A stretch of DNA of 64,000 nucleotides from Lineus longissimus (Eukaryota; Nemertea; Pilidiophora; Heteronemertea; Lineidae). Under the pieces are notes generated by a model. The model made no database searches and was not told the origin of the DNA. It saw only the letters and a list, made by a program, of their open reading frames with translations. Location of the stretch: positions 4,402,001 through 4,466,000 of the forward strand of contig NC_088308.1 of NCBI RefSeq assembly GCF_910592395.1. Direction: 5' to 3'. Below, piece after piece: positions 1-11,900 of this stretch. Numbering within the stretch: position 1 is the stretch's first letter; every line of letters begins with the position of its first letter. Both the position numbers and the translations under genes were made by a program.

Positions 1-507
1 GTGGTCTACTTTATTCCAGGCAAAGTTTATCAAAACAACTGTACATAAGATTAAGATTTTCAAAGTAAATGCACTGGTGATTGGTAAACCAATGTGGAAT
101 GGACTTGGGTGTGAGTGATTTGTAATTCTGGTAAGGCATGCACTGGCTCACCTCTGCCTCGTCTGTATTGTAAATATCAGACGAAGACGCTTGCGCAATC
201 CGCCACTTCACAGACTACATGAAGTGGATTTTTTAAATCATTAGGAGCGATAGAAAAAGAAAAAGTATGTTTCATGATGAAAGATTGCGGTATAGTATTA
301 AAGAAACACAGAATGTGATGTTAAGTGCTGCATGGTTAAGAGCACAGGGTCGCCCCAATGGCCGCATGGCAACGGGACATGATGATGATGATGTTGGAAC
401 TTAGATTGAGCATACTTGGCACAAGTACTTTTTGTATTCTTTCAGTTTCTTTTAAAGTTATCACAGCCACCACCTCCATTCTGAGTGGATGTCAACAAAA
501 TTCTCAC
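1..507. other. DNAI2 intron and unresolved 3' region
   Basis: This stretch follows the last recognised DNAI2 exon. On the minus strand an open stretch at about 214-152, with a TAG acceptor and a GTGAGC donor, keeps phase 0 and contains DIYNTDEAE. It could be a further exon, but it does not resemble the glutamate-rich C-terminus I expect, so I do not add it to the gene. An AATAAA on the minus strand at 10-15 overlaps the stop of the same open frame. A short GAT/ATC run lies at 379-392. Nothing else is recognisable. Confidence 0.4.
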
Positions 508-3500
508 CTTTTCTTGTGAACTCTTTGTCCTTTCTTTCAGTTTCATTTCTCTGTGTCGGGACTCCAAGATCTTTTCTCTCCTAGTTTCTCGCTCAAACAT
601 CTACAAGATAAAAATAAAGATAGTTTGCTGCATGACTGTGTGAATGAAATCATAAATGTTTTCTCAAGTGAAATTCGCAATGTGTTGTGCAAGGAATGGA
701 CATAGAATACTTACAGCAGTTACTAAAGTTTTCTCATTCCTTTGTAATGTGCAGAGACCGTCAGATAGTTCTAGGAGAGTAGTAGTACCACTGTAAGAAC
801 CAGTGGCAAGGAGACGGCCGTGTTCCTGGACTCGTAAGCAGTGCAGAGACTCATCACAGACCTGCAAAATGATATTGGTATTATGGTAAGTTGTTGCTAA
901 ATTCTGAGGAAAAAAGTGGTGGCATGGTCTAATGTCGAGCTAGAAAAGCTCTTGCACTCGTAATCTAAATGTTGTGGATTTGATACTGGCACATTTTTTG
1001 CAATCTTGGGTAAGTTATTTTACTTCAATTGTCACATCCTTTGAACGAGATGCAAAACCAAGATTCTTTGTATCTAGTGCTTATTACCAGGCCAAGCAAA
1101 CGACCACATCAAAGTGAGAAACATGAGAAGCTTGTGACGGACTCCTTCATCGCTAAAGGAGTCGCTCCCCAAATGATGCCCACACACTGTAGCACTCAAT
1201 AGATTCTCAAAGCCCCTAGAGCAAACACATAAGAAGAATCAGTACCTGTAGACTAAGAGTTGGATCATTCTGTTTGAATATAAAGTCCCAGATATCAAGA
1301 GTACCATCCATTTTGGTTGTGTAGAAGACAGACGGTCGGACAGGTGACCAGCAACCATCTGTGAGGTAGGCCATGTGGTACCTGAAATAAGACAAATAAT
1401 TAGTTATCTTTGATCCTGCCAATCCTCAAGAATAACACTGGTCTTCCCATGCCTTGCGCTCAAATGTTCAGGAGTCGTCGTGACAAATCAACTCTTGACC
1501 ATGATAACTTACTTTGTCCACATGATTGAGGACTCCCGGATATCCTCAGACCAAATTCTCGCTGTCCAATCAGCCACACTGAGGAAGTTCTTCGGGAAGA
1601 ATGGATTCCGTTGTAGGGCGTATACTGGACCGTGATGACCTCCCCAAACATTTACAATTTTTTCAGCTGGAGTTTTGGCTTTTCTGTTACACGACATGAT
1701 CGTTCCTTGTTCAGTTCCTACCATGAATTTTGTTGGCTGAAAAATAGCAATGCTGAAATTAGGTTTCGACAAATGACCTGAACTTATGAATGTTTTGATG
1801 ATAAAAGTGTTTCGTCATGTCACTCCAACACAACAGTGTCCAGTGACTTTTTGTCACTCCAGCTGTCTCACCGGTAGAGAAAGGATGCATTTCTGAGCAA
1901 GGCTGCGGCTGAATTGCAAAGTCCAGAATCATTTTTTCACAAGCTAGTGAGTACACACTTATGAAGATGAAACATCCACAGTGAAGGAATGAGCCACAAT
2001 AGAGCCATTGGATCAGGACAGCCAATAACTGTCTTCCGAGGGTAACTCACATTTGGTGCAAATATTTTCTGTAGGGAATACTTACAATTGTTGGTTCATA
2101 TTCTAAGCACATTGCGCCCTGTGCTTTCGTTAAGTCTTGCTTCTTTGTCGGATCAAGGTAAAGTTTTTCTGTCGGTTCTCCAAGTTTTCGTGTATCCCAC
2201 CACAACACCTGACCATCTGTCGATGCTGAGAAACATTCTGTGCCAGTCTTTGATGATAACCAAATTGTTTTGTAGGCAGGGTCCCTGTGGCTGTGTTCTA
2301 TTGGTGTCATGTCTACTGGCTGCGACCCTTTCCTAGTGTCCCAGTATGCTGAAGAAAACAAGATAAAACTGATGACTGGACAGCTTGCTGTACATAAAGG
2401 TTTTATACCACCTCATACTTTCACCAGCAAGAACTTCTAAGAAGTTTAAGTCTTGGGGACAAACTGAGATTGCTGTGCCACCTTGAAACGAATTTCAATC
2501 CAATTAAGTGTCAACTTACAGCAATTAACCCCACCAGCATCATATTTTTGGAATAACTTTTTACTGACTTACCTATTTGACCGTTGTAACAACCTCCAAG
2601 CAGCACGTGGGAATCTTTAGGATTGTACTCGAGGCAGACGAGTGGTGACACAGGTTTCAGAGTCATTTCAGGCTTATTAGGGTTTTCTGAAATGAAGAGG
2701 AAATTGCAATTATCAATCAAGTGATTCCTTTTCAAATAGAATCTCAGTCAGATTTTTCTCGAATAGATGGTAATAAAGTGAGCCTCCACCTTGCATTTTT
2801 TCAATATTTGCAACCAAATGACATTAGACACACAACTGACTCTCAGTTTATTCAAGTAAAAATTTGAAACAGTCATGACAGTGAGAACACCTTTTATCAT
2901 TCTAACTTCTCAAACTTCACCAATCTATATCTGTTCTTACCAACATCCCAAATGTATGAATCCATGCTGGTCTCTGATGCACTTCCTTGGAATTCTAAGT
3001 TACAATAAGCGACAGCAATTTTCCTTGGACCATCTGGGAACCAGGAAATGTGAGTGGCTGTTCGTTTGATTTCATTTGGATCTCTGAAAATTGGAAACAA
3101 TCGAATATTGCACCCAAAACTAGACGTACAACATGAAGAAATACGAATTCTATTCGAAATTTGTACCATCAAAGGGAATTTTCTTAAATTTCTGTATAAT
3201 TTGCAAAGCAGAGAACATTCCATCAAGTCCTTTATCTTTGCCTACCTGAAAACATTTATAGTCTTTGCGGATGGCGGTTCATCTGTCATGTCCATTTCTT
3301 GATCATCAAAGTATTCTTCATAGATGTCGATGGAGTTGTTCTGCTTGATGCAGTGTTCCATTACCTGCAGGGATACATACAAGTGACGGATTAGTTTTAA
3401 GCTGATTGTGACAAAAGTATTCACAGAATAAACACTTGACTTAAACACATTGAACACCTGACGGGATAGGCTGTCAAGTATAGTAAATTTTACAATTAGA

Positions 3501-4205
3501 CCTTTTATTTGCAGATACAAATGTGAGCGTAATGTAGGCCTACCCATGGGGTGCAGTTTGATGAATGATTATGACATGTATGAATATGATACTCACACTG
3601 CAATGTTACATGCAAAATTGTATCTGAAACTATCCTACAGCATAAATGTACATTTGTGAATGAGTACCTAAGAAAATTGAAACTTACACTGCACAGCTGT
3701 TGTATGGTGTTGATATAAACCTCATCTTTCTCAACCTTTTTCCTATACCTAATGACTTGCTCAACTTCTTGCGGATTGATATCCTTTGGCCAGCCTCCCT
3801 CTGTGTGGTTGATGCCTCTGCTGTCCGTCTCAAATCTTTCCGTGTTGACCTGGAGTTGGCATAACATTTATAAAGGATTCATGGGTGGGGGTAGCTTAAG
3901 AATTTGATTTTAAATAAATAATCATGAAGTCAAAACACTGCCAGAGTCATCAGATCATTCATCTGTTTCTTCAAAATTTAATGGAATTATGACCAGTTCT
4001 AAAATGATATTCTCAGTCTTACCTCATGCTCTGACATTTCCTGAACACATTGTATGCCAATGTCAACTGGATTTCTCTCAATGAAGTCCTCAGTGAGGGA
4101 TGTATCTGGCAGGATGTCGACATGGAGTTCAGCCGGTCGGTCAGAGAAATTACACTGCCGTCCAAACTCACTCCGCTTCTTGGTATAAACATACACAATC
4201 TCCAT
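508..4205 (-). CDS. DNAI2: Dynein axonemal intermediate chain 2 (WD40), C-terminus not resolved
   Basis: Intermediate chain of the axonemal outer dynein arm; with DNAI1 it docks the heavy chains and anchors the arm to doublet microtubules. Ten coding exons, read leftward: 4023-4205, 3688-3849, 3246-3364, 2941-3083, 2573-2686, 2086-2348, 1513-1736, 1246-1381, 715-861, 508-600, giving 528 in-frame codons. The N-terminus [15 protein letters not shown] and later stretches (VEGGWPKD-like, [52 protein letters not shown]) follow human DNAI2 almost residue for residue (from memory). WD-type strand ends are visible (LWWDTRK, ARIWSED, LDIWDF). The start ATG lies on an exon whose acceptor is about 30 nt upstream, so a separate 5' UTR exon must exist. 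Human DNAI2 has about 605 aa, so roughly 75 acidic C-terminal residues are missing after SSQEK. They are either past the left edge or in an exon I cannot identify. The gene is divergent to CEP95. Confidence 0.96.
915..1045 (+). mobile_element. Degenerate tRNA-derived SINE-like element
   Basis: Lies in a DNAI2 intron, in the opposite orientation to the gene. It has an A-box-like TGGCATGGTCTAA and a weak B-box-like TGGATTTGATAC about 45 nt further on. After that comes CTTGGGTAAGTTATTTTAC, resembling the conserved central or tail segment of several invertebrate SINE families. The boxes are eroded, so this is an old copy if it is real. No target-site duplication was identified. Confidence 0.4.
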
Positions 4206-4794
4206 GATGGACCTTTGTTTTCAGCACAAAAAGCCCTGGAATAAGTTGGAAAAAAAGAATAGATAAAATATGTACGAATTGATAACATTATAACAATCAT
4301 TCATCAATTTGTTTGTTTTCAAATATGTTGTGACAATACTGACATGGTTCACATGAATGACTTGTTTTGCCTATGGGGTCAGTCTTTATGTTTCTGACAC
4401 TCGTGACAGACATCACGTCACTCAGTTGTGATGTCGAAGGTTACCTAGTAAGGTCTTACAATTATCTTACAGTAATCCTTTTTGATAGATCATGGAATGA
4501 TGGGGTTGGACACTAATATGCTTGCAGTTCACTGATGTACATGCATTGCTCCTCTCAGCCTCAGGGGCAGATCCAGGAGTATAAGAAAGGGGGTGGAGCC
4601 GGAGGCGCACTTGCTGCTGCTGACTATTGTCTGACTCTGAGTGTCTCAGTCAGTGTCTGTCAATGAAGCCAGTTCAGGTGATCAGTTCACGAAATTATTC
4701 ACTGGTGGGCAGACTGGTCTGCTAAATGCACAGCATAGTTTGCACAGTTTGCTGATGAGACAGTGACAGTTCAACAATACTTGTGTCAGTTGTG

Positions 4795-4817
4795 AGTGTG
4801 TGTGTGTGTGTGTGTGT
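4795..4817. repeat. (GT)n microsatellite
   Basis: An almost uninterrupted alternation of G and T, directly visible, in the DNAI2-CEP95 intergenic region. Simple-sequence DNA with no sign of coding. Confidence 0.9.
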
Positions 4818-5090
4818 ACACTGTTTACACAACAACAAGTCTGACTGAGTCTGACTCCAAGGAAGACAGCAACAAAAAGTTAAAACACAGTTCTAAATTC
4901 ATGCAAGTTCAAAACATGGCCAAACAGTGTAGTCTTAATGCTTCTGCTTTTATCAACAATGCACTAACAACAAGTTTATCTGAAATCCTCACCAGAATGT
5001 GGAGAAATTTATTGAAATCACGGCAACAAATCGACCCAACTCTTCCAACACAAAAACAAATTCAGCATGCATGCATGCAGTGCATAGTTA

Positions 5091-5105
5091 GTTGTCATAG
5101 GCGAC
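5091..5105. promoter_or_regulatory. RFX X-box-like palindrome
   Basis: The sequence GTTGTC-ATA-GGCGAC fits the X-box form GTYNYY, a 1-3 nt spacer, then RRNRAC. It is an imperfect palindrome, so it reads as an X-box on both strands, and each half differs by one base from the ideal GTTGCC/GGCAAC. RFX transcription factors bind X-boxes to drive ciliary genes. The site is at the edge of the CpG-dense block between the divergent genes DNAI2 and CEP95. A match this strict is expected about 0.3 times by chance in this interval, so the position adds weight but does not prove it. Confidence 0.5.
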
Positions 5106-5973
5106 GAGACGCATGAGTAAACGAAGTTGGCCGAACAAAATTCGGCAATCTTCGGAAGGTATCCGGTCGTTTCGCACCCTAAACTTTTCGCCCCCAGTCG
5201 TTTCATTCCAAATCGAAGTCTTTCCGCACTCACAACTTCGAATCGATTCTTGAAGAGATAACAGTATTCTTCGATTAGGCTGGACTTGTAATTTCCCAGG
5301 ACACTTTCTCAATCCCCAACAAAATGTCCCAGGGAGCGAAACAACAGGGGGCGAATTTCGCAATTCCTCAAATAAGACATCGACTTTGATTGGTTTAATT
5401 TCACAAATCCCTCCAATCAACTGTCTGTTAACAAAACGCACAAGGCAGGGCTGAAGCGGCCATTTACGAAAAATATTTTATCAACAAGTTTGTTTTTCAT
5501 GGTTTTCAGGCTGTGTGCTCACGGTTAGATTCTCAATTTGTTTATGAATTTGCTATATATATTCTCTTTATTCAAACCTATACCGTTTGCTTTCCCGGCT
5601 TAGCCCGTGAAATGTACCAGGCCGTATGATAAAATGTCCCAAATAAAAATGCATGCTGCTGGGCCTACTCAACTCATCTCAGTCAATCATTGAACGGCGG
5701 AGTCAATCATTGGCGTTGGGTCACAATGGCTGTAGTCAGTGTAAGGTTAGGCCTAGAGAGTTGTCAAAAGTCAGCCAGCGCGGGCAGCGGTCTGCGACTG
5801 ACGGCTTGACTTCAGGATCCATGCAGGACGACCATGACATGTTATGTTTGACAACAAAGTTCGTGATAACCCTACTATAAATTATGATATACTACTGTTC
5901 CAGCTGATGATCCCCTATCTAATTAGTTTTTGCATCTTGAAGTAAGGCCACATCGTGTGCAGGAAGAAGAAGA

Positions 5974-8900
5974 ATGGCAAGTGACAGTAAGTACCGCCTT
6001 AACCATGACTTGACTTCAGACAATCCCGTAAGCTACTGTGACCCTTTGTTTTATGTGAAACACATGACTGTCCAAACTCTTTCAAGATTGTCTATTTGAT
6101 TTTGAAATTTAGCATCATTCATGGACGTTAGTGTAAAATAATCAGACCCCCCCCCCCTTTATAAAGTCTGAAAGACTGGATAGTTTGGTATCAATTATCT
6201 GTCCAATTTGTCAACATTTTCTGCAGAACAACTTTATTCATTTCCTGGCATGTACTAATTTAAACAATTACTTGGTGCCGTATCCTGATAACCTGCTGTC
6301 TATTCTATGTTGACAACGTCGTTCATGTATGTATTGTAAATCTTGTTCGTCATGTCACTGTTCTGTTTTCAGTTTATGTTGACATGGTCAATGACATGTT
6401 AAGTCAGCTTCATGTCAACAGACATCTGAAGAGCTTCAGGGAGATTAATAGTGCAGTTCTTGTCATCTTGTATGAAGGACTCTGTGGAGAGGATCTGCCT
6501 GGTAAGTCAGCCCACATGCAAGCGGTGTATGAACATGTCAATACTGAGTAGTACTAAGTTGAAGTTGTGTTTAATGTGTATTTCTGCTGTCTGCAATCAC
6601 CAAATAGCTGATCTGTAATGTTGTCTTTAAAAAACTTTTATGAAACTTTGAGATTTAAAATTGTTTGTTGTTGTCAGATTTCTTTCTTGTATTTGATTTG
6701 TAACTTACTGTGCCTCCTGTTTTCAGATATTATCAGGAAGCCAAAATCAAAAGAAGATCAGATCCACAACTGCCAGTCTGTTATCAATGCTCTCTCCCTG
6801 GATGTGCTGCACACCTCCTTGTCTCACATCAGTGGTGAGGAAGTTGCTAACGGTGACAGGATGGCCATCGCAAGCCTCCTTGAGATATTTACAAGTCTCA
6901 TGGAGTACATATTGAACCGGATAGAAAGTGATGTTTCAGATACCGATAGTGAAGGTGAGCATGATTTGTTGAGGCGGAGAGTCTTGTCTTTTAGTGTCTG
7001 ACATTTTTTTTAATCAAGAGACCGGGCTGCCACTCCAATTCGGTTCTTCGAAGAAAGAAAGATTTCATTTTTTATTTCGTAGGTGGCGAACAAGGTGAAG
7101 AAGAGAACTACGATCCTGATCGAGTGACGCCAGAAGTTATCGATGACATCTTGTCAAGAGAACTTGGGAAAGGTTACACAGATGTCACTCAGGAGCCAGC
7201 AGCAGCATCTAGGCCTCTTAACCCCCCTGCGATTACTATTGAACAGTTGAATAGCCCCCCTGTCCGAGGTCCCAAGAGGAGTGTTGATGCAGTGAGGAGG
7301 TTGGCTGGAGAAGGTAGGTTCCTCGAAAATCATTGTTTTTCATGTAGTCACTTCTGTTGTTCTCTTCATGGATGAAATTTCGATAAATAAATATGCTATA
7401 ATGTATGTTATTTCAGGTGGATCTGATTCATCAGAGCCAAGCGAGCCACAGAAGAATTACAGAGATTACTACTTGGGTAAGTGGAGGCCTGAGGTTTGCC
7501 CTGTTTCTTCTGCAGCTTGGATGTGATATTCTGTTCTAATCATAATTAACCTTTCCAAACTAACTTTTGTTTTGCTTGGTTTTGTAATATCTTCTGGTGA
7601 ACATCATCATTTAAAAAAAATGTGTTTCAGATGGGACAGGCGATTCTACAGCTGAGCTAATCAGGGAGAGTGAGGAGATTGAGAAGAAACTTAAAGAACA
7701 AGAGGAGGCCCTGAAAGCTGCCCAAGCCATCCGAGATGCAAGAGACTCCAGAGATGATCTCGATCTCACCTCATCTGTCTCCCTGCCTGGGAATATCACC
7801 CCAGACAAGAGCGATCACAAGTTTCTAGATGTTGGCGTGCGTCCTCGTGCCCTAGATACCCAGAGTGTGTCTGATGGCAGCCAGGATGGCAAACCTCCTC
7901 AGCAGACGTTTACACATCATTTGTATCATCATTTTGATTCAGGTAAATGATGGGAAAATCATTACTTTTCATCTACAGACAGGCTTCATCACTGCATGTA
8001 TGGTTATGGTAACCCTATGGTCGAGTAAAAGAGAAGAACCGTTTTCCCCCCTCCATCGCAATGGCTTCGTCTAGTTTGTAAATGTTGTTGTATTGTAATT
8101 CAATTTAAAAATGTCCTGTCCTGACCTATTGTCATGAATATCGTCTCAGCTGTGGTGGCCAGTTTTAGCACGTAATGCCAAGTCCCTGATCATCTTCCTT
8201 TGGTGATGTATTGTACCTGTATCATTAACAAAGTTCTATTTTGTTCAGGTGCCCATCCAAAACAATATTCTTCATCACTTCCCTATCCATCAACATCTGC
8301 GGACGATAACCTCAAAAACCGGTACAAGTCCGGACCTGCATTTTCTCGAGACCTGCAATATGATGGTCTTTCGCGAAGTATTGATCTTCCAACGTCGTCA
8401 TCGGCTGCTGTTGGAAGAGCAGTTGATCGTCCTCGAAGTGTTCCTCTTGACAGTAAGGTGCGCCCTTCAACTAGGTGCGTACACAAAATGTTGGATTGCA
8501 TACATGTAGTCCTAAATGTAGAGGTTTTCCTGCCAAGTAGTGGATGACCAATGCGTCTCTCCCACAGTCCAAGTTTTATATTTCTTGTTCATATTTTTGT
8601 AGGATATAATCTTCAAAATATCTTCAAGTTCTGTGGTAGTGGTGGTATTGACATGGAAATGACAAAAGTAGGGAAATATCAAGTTGCAGCTCTGATCTTT
8701 GTATCAGGTGAAAATGATACTGTTTGTGGTCAAAACTGATAGGTGCAGTGGTTCACAGATTACTTATTTAAAAGTAATACCTCAGGTTGAAATTCATGAT
8801 TCACAAATTTACATGTAAATTGCAACAAAAACCTTGAGTTTCAATTTCCCTGTGTCTGATGTGTTGATGGATCGATCTGATACTGTTTCAGTCGAGAAGG

Positions 8901-11900
8901 ATCCAGGAGTGTCTCACCCAGTAAGACACGTTCGTATGAAAGTTTGATGTCTCTGACGCAGGAGACTGCTGCCATGTCGCGCCATGCCATTGAGGAAAGC
9001 CCAGTCAGACAGAGAGAGGATCGTGAAGCTGTCTTATCAGCTGCTATCAAGTGAGTCACTATGCTCTGTCTGAGATGAGACTTCCAGTTCACCAAGCTTG
9101 CCTTTCCACGATGTGGTGCAGGGGGGTTGAAAGTCATCGTAGCAGCAATGGAAAGACATTATGCAAAGTTCGCTCACAAACAATATTGCACACTGAAGGC
9201 TATGGTTCAAAACATGAATTATCTTACTTAGTCATGCATTGAAATGTTCACTCTTTCAGTCAATATACCAATTCCAAAGCAGTTTTTGAGTTGATGCTAG
9301 AACGTGTCGCAATCAAACTGATTCTTATTTTTTAGGTCAACCCTGAAAAAGATACAAAATGAGGCCAATGAAATGGATACATTAGCGAAGACTCTCCCAG
9401 TGTCGACACGGAGGAAAGAGGCTGGGGAGAAGTTGAGTAAGAGCTTGGGGATTGACCGGCAGAAGAGGGAGAGCCCCACCAAGTGCAGGGAAACAAAGGG
9501 CAAGGCTAGAGAGTAAGTTGATCTAGAGAGGCCAAGATTACTTGGAAAGCATCGGACAAAGCATGCGTTGGTGAGGGCTTGAGGGATCTCCCTGTGTTGG
9601 TGAGGTCTTGGATTTGAGATCTTATATCAGAGTTTGATACTTGAAACGGACAGTTTTCCTAAGACCTCATGGCAATGCTTTCCCAGAATATTTATCCCAG
9701 TTTCCAGTGCTCCATTAAGCTTTGATTCCTGTGTGCATTGCATGACTAAAGCATTTATCTGTTCCATTACAGCTATCCAAAATCCACAGCATTTGTTTCA
9801 TCTCGTACCAAGAGGCAGCAGACGAATGACAAGGAGTTATTGAGGGATGTTGAAAATTACCCAGCGTATAGAAAATACTTGCAGGAGTATAAGGATAGTC
9901 GGGGGGAACTAAGTGATGATGAACTCTCACAGCACAGTGACACGGCAGTTGATTATGATAGACACGTCAGGTTGGTGGGGCTTCTATCCAATATTTCTAC
10001 CACCTCATTATGCCCTTCCTTGAGGACTGTTCACCAATCACATCTTCTCTATTTCCTCTTAGGTATATTCCCACACATTTACTTCGGTCAGGGATCATTG
10101 CTGAATGTTCTTTCGATGCCCCTACTCTGTCTTTTCTTGTGGTCTCTTCAGGTACTCTCAATTCAAATTTGTGCTGTGGTAGGGTTCTACAGTGTATGAC
10201 AAGCACAAGATCACATTCTAAAAAACAGGGAATGTCACTATCATTTCACTGAATCAGGTCTGTGAAAACAGCTGTAGAAGACATATCCAATCTTTTTTAG
10301 ATCCAAAGAGAATGGGAATCCCTGGGAATATGACTTGAACAGAGATTTAGCCAAGTCTTATGCACATTCAAGAAAGGTGCATTTTGGAGACTGGATGAAT
10401 ACGACTGGGCCTGAAAGTCTTGCTGCTGTCAGAAAGAAGATCGAGAGAGAGAACAGAAAGCAGGAGTCCAGAACAGATGTAAGGATACCTTCATAGTTGA
10501 ATGATATATGTCACCAATTTTTCATGGATTTTGTCGGGATTTTTCATTGACCTGGGCTTGTGTTAAAATGTGATGTACAACTTCCATTTCTACAGTCTTC
10601 AGAGGAAGCATATTCATGGTAGCGCCATCTTGAGCAGGTATTAGAAATTTAACCAAATAATCAGTCAACTTTCAGAATATATGTAGTTTGTGACCTTCTG
10701 ATAATATATTTAGTTTCCATTTCAGCTTTTGAATAGAATGTTTGAACGTGAATATGTGGATATTGAGGATGAAGAGAAATCAAGATTGGCAAAACCAAAG
10801 AAAAAAGCTGCAGAAACAGTAAGTCATTGTATTTGTTTGATTTGCTGCCATGGCTTTCTTAAATGGCGCCTAAACACAGAAGTCGAATTTGTGGCCTCAG
10901 GTGAAGTAATATGCAGTTGGGAACTCGGTGGATTTGATGTAGTGGCAAAAATATTTCTCGTACAAGCATGAATAGTGCCCACCTAATGGAGGAAGGAGAG
11001 ACACCTATTGACCACTCTGTGCGGCTAAATCTGGCCCACCTTGCACCAGCCTATAGTCTCCCTTTTACTTTCTTTTCAGGAAGCTAAGTTCAAGAAAGCA
11101 GTGTCCAAGCCTAAAGTAGGCAAGCCAAAGAAGAGGTCCGCACCCCTGAGTCCGTCTGCTCGTGCCCGAGGAGCACGAGGTTTCATTAGGGACAGAAAGC
11201 GTAGCACTTCAGCTAGTCCACCGAGGATGAAGAGAAGAACGCAATGTGAGTAAATTGTTGCAATTGTGTGGTGGAGACCCAGTCGTTATCTGCTTGTACA
11301 CATCCCAGTCTTATATTCTGTTTGGAGATGGTGAGTGGTTCAAGTGCTGGGCCACCGACCGAGAAGTTGTTGGTTCAGATCACTTTTTGACCACTCTCCT
11401 TTATAGAGTAAGAGAGTTAGTTGTGCCCCCAGACATGGTCTGAGCTCAAGCTTAACAAACTGTTTACCCTTTCTTCTAGTATGTATAAAAGACAACGACA
11501 TCCTGCCGATGTTGCTGGAGGAGTTCCCCTACCTGTACCTGTCATCTGAGACACTCCATGATCTGTGGAGGAAGAGCTTCCATCAGATCGAGCAGCTGTC
11601 CAAGGTCGAGCAGGAGACGAAGAGCAGGAAGGGACGCGCGCAGACGCAGCTCGAGGAGGCCGAGAAACGACAAGATATACTCACCGAGATCATGAGGAAA
11701 GAACTCGCTCACAATCAGAGACTGGTGAGTATCATCAGTTTTCGTTTTCTGTATACTGCTGAAATGCCTGTCCAACCCCCACCCAGTTGAAGTTCTACAA
11801 TCTTCCTTAGTACAAATTATTTTATTGTTCTCTTTTTTTCCAGCGGGATCAACGTGATCGAGACACCCAGCAGCGTTCAATCAAGAATAAGTTACAAGAG

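Larger units (their letters stand above)
4236..5973. promoter_or_regulatory. Head-to-head promoter region between DNAI2 and CEP95
   Basis: About 1.77 kb separates the two start codons, which point away from each other. The first part (4236-5080) is AT-rich and holds a GT microsatellite and a GCAT run. The block at about 5091-5460 is strikingly CpG-dense, roughly one CpG per nine bases at 5100-5245, unlike the CpG-poor surroundings, which suggests an unmethylated promoter core. An X-box-like palindrome sits at its left edge. Short open frames here (for example plus 5653-5880) show no similarity I recognise and are probably 5' UTR or chance. Transcription starts were not identified. Confidence 0.6.

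Noticed and set aside
2384-2392. Residue range in DNAH3 AAA4 (not bases): GIGGSGRQS with Arg for the Walker A Lys, considered as a lost ATPase site
   Set aside because: Axonemal dynein heavy chains normally carry this form at AAA4, so it is not an anomaly of this gene.
5088-5441. 117-codon minus-strand open frame in the CpG-dense block
   Set aside because: CpG-rich DNA has few stop codons; the translation has no protein-like pattern and no splice link to DNAI2.
5653-5880. 75-codon plus-strand open frame upstream of CEP95
   Set aside because: No recognisable similarity and located in the promoter/5' UTR zone; length is within chance.
10597-10619. Possible small CEP95 exon after an acceptor CAG
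   Set aside because: It reaches a stop in frame after eight codons; using the GTAGCG donor would put the next exon out of frame, while skipping it keeps phase 0 and the conserved protein.
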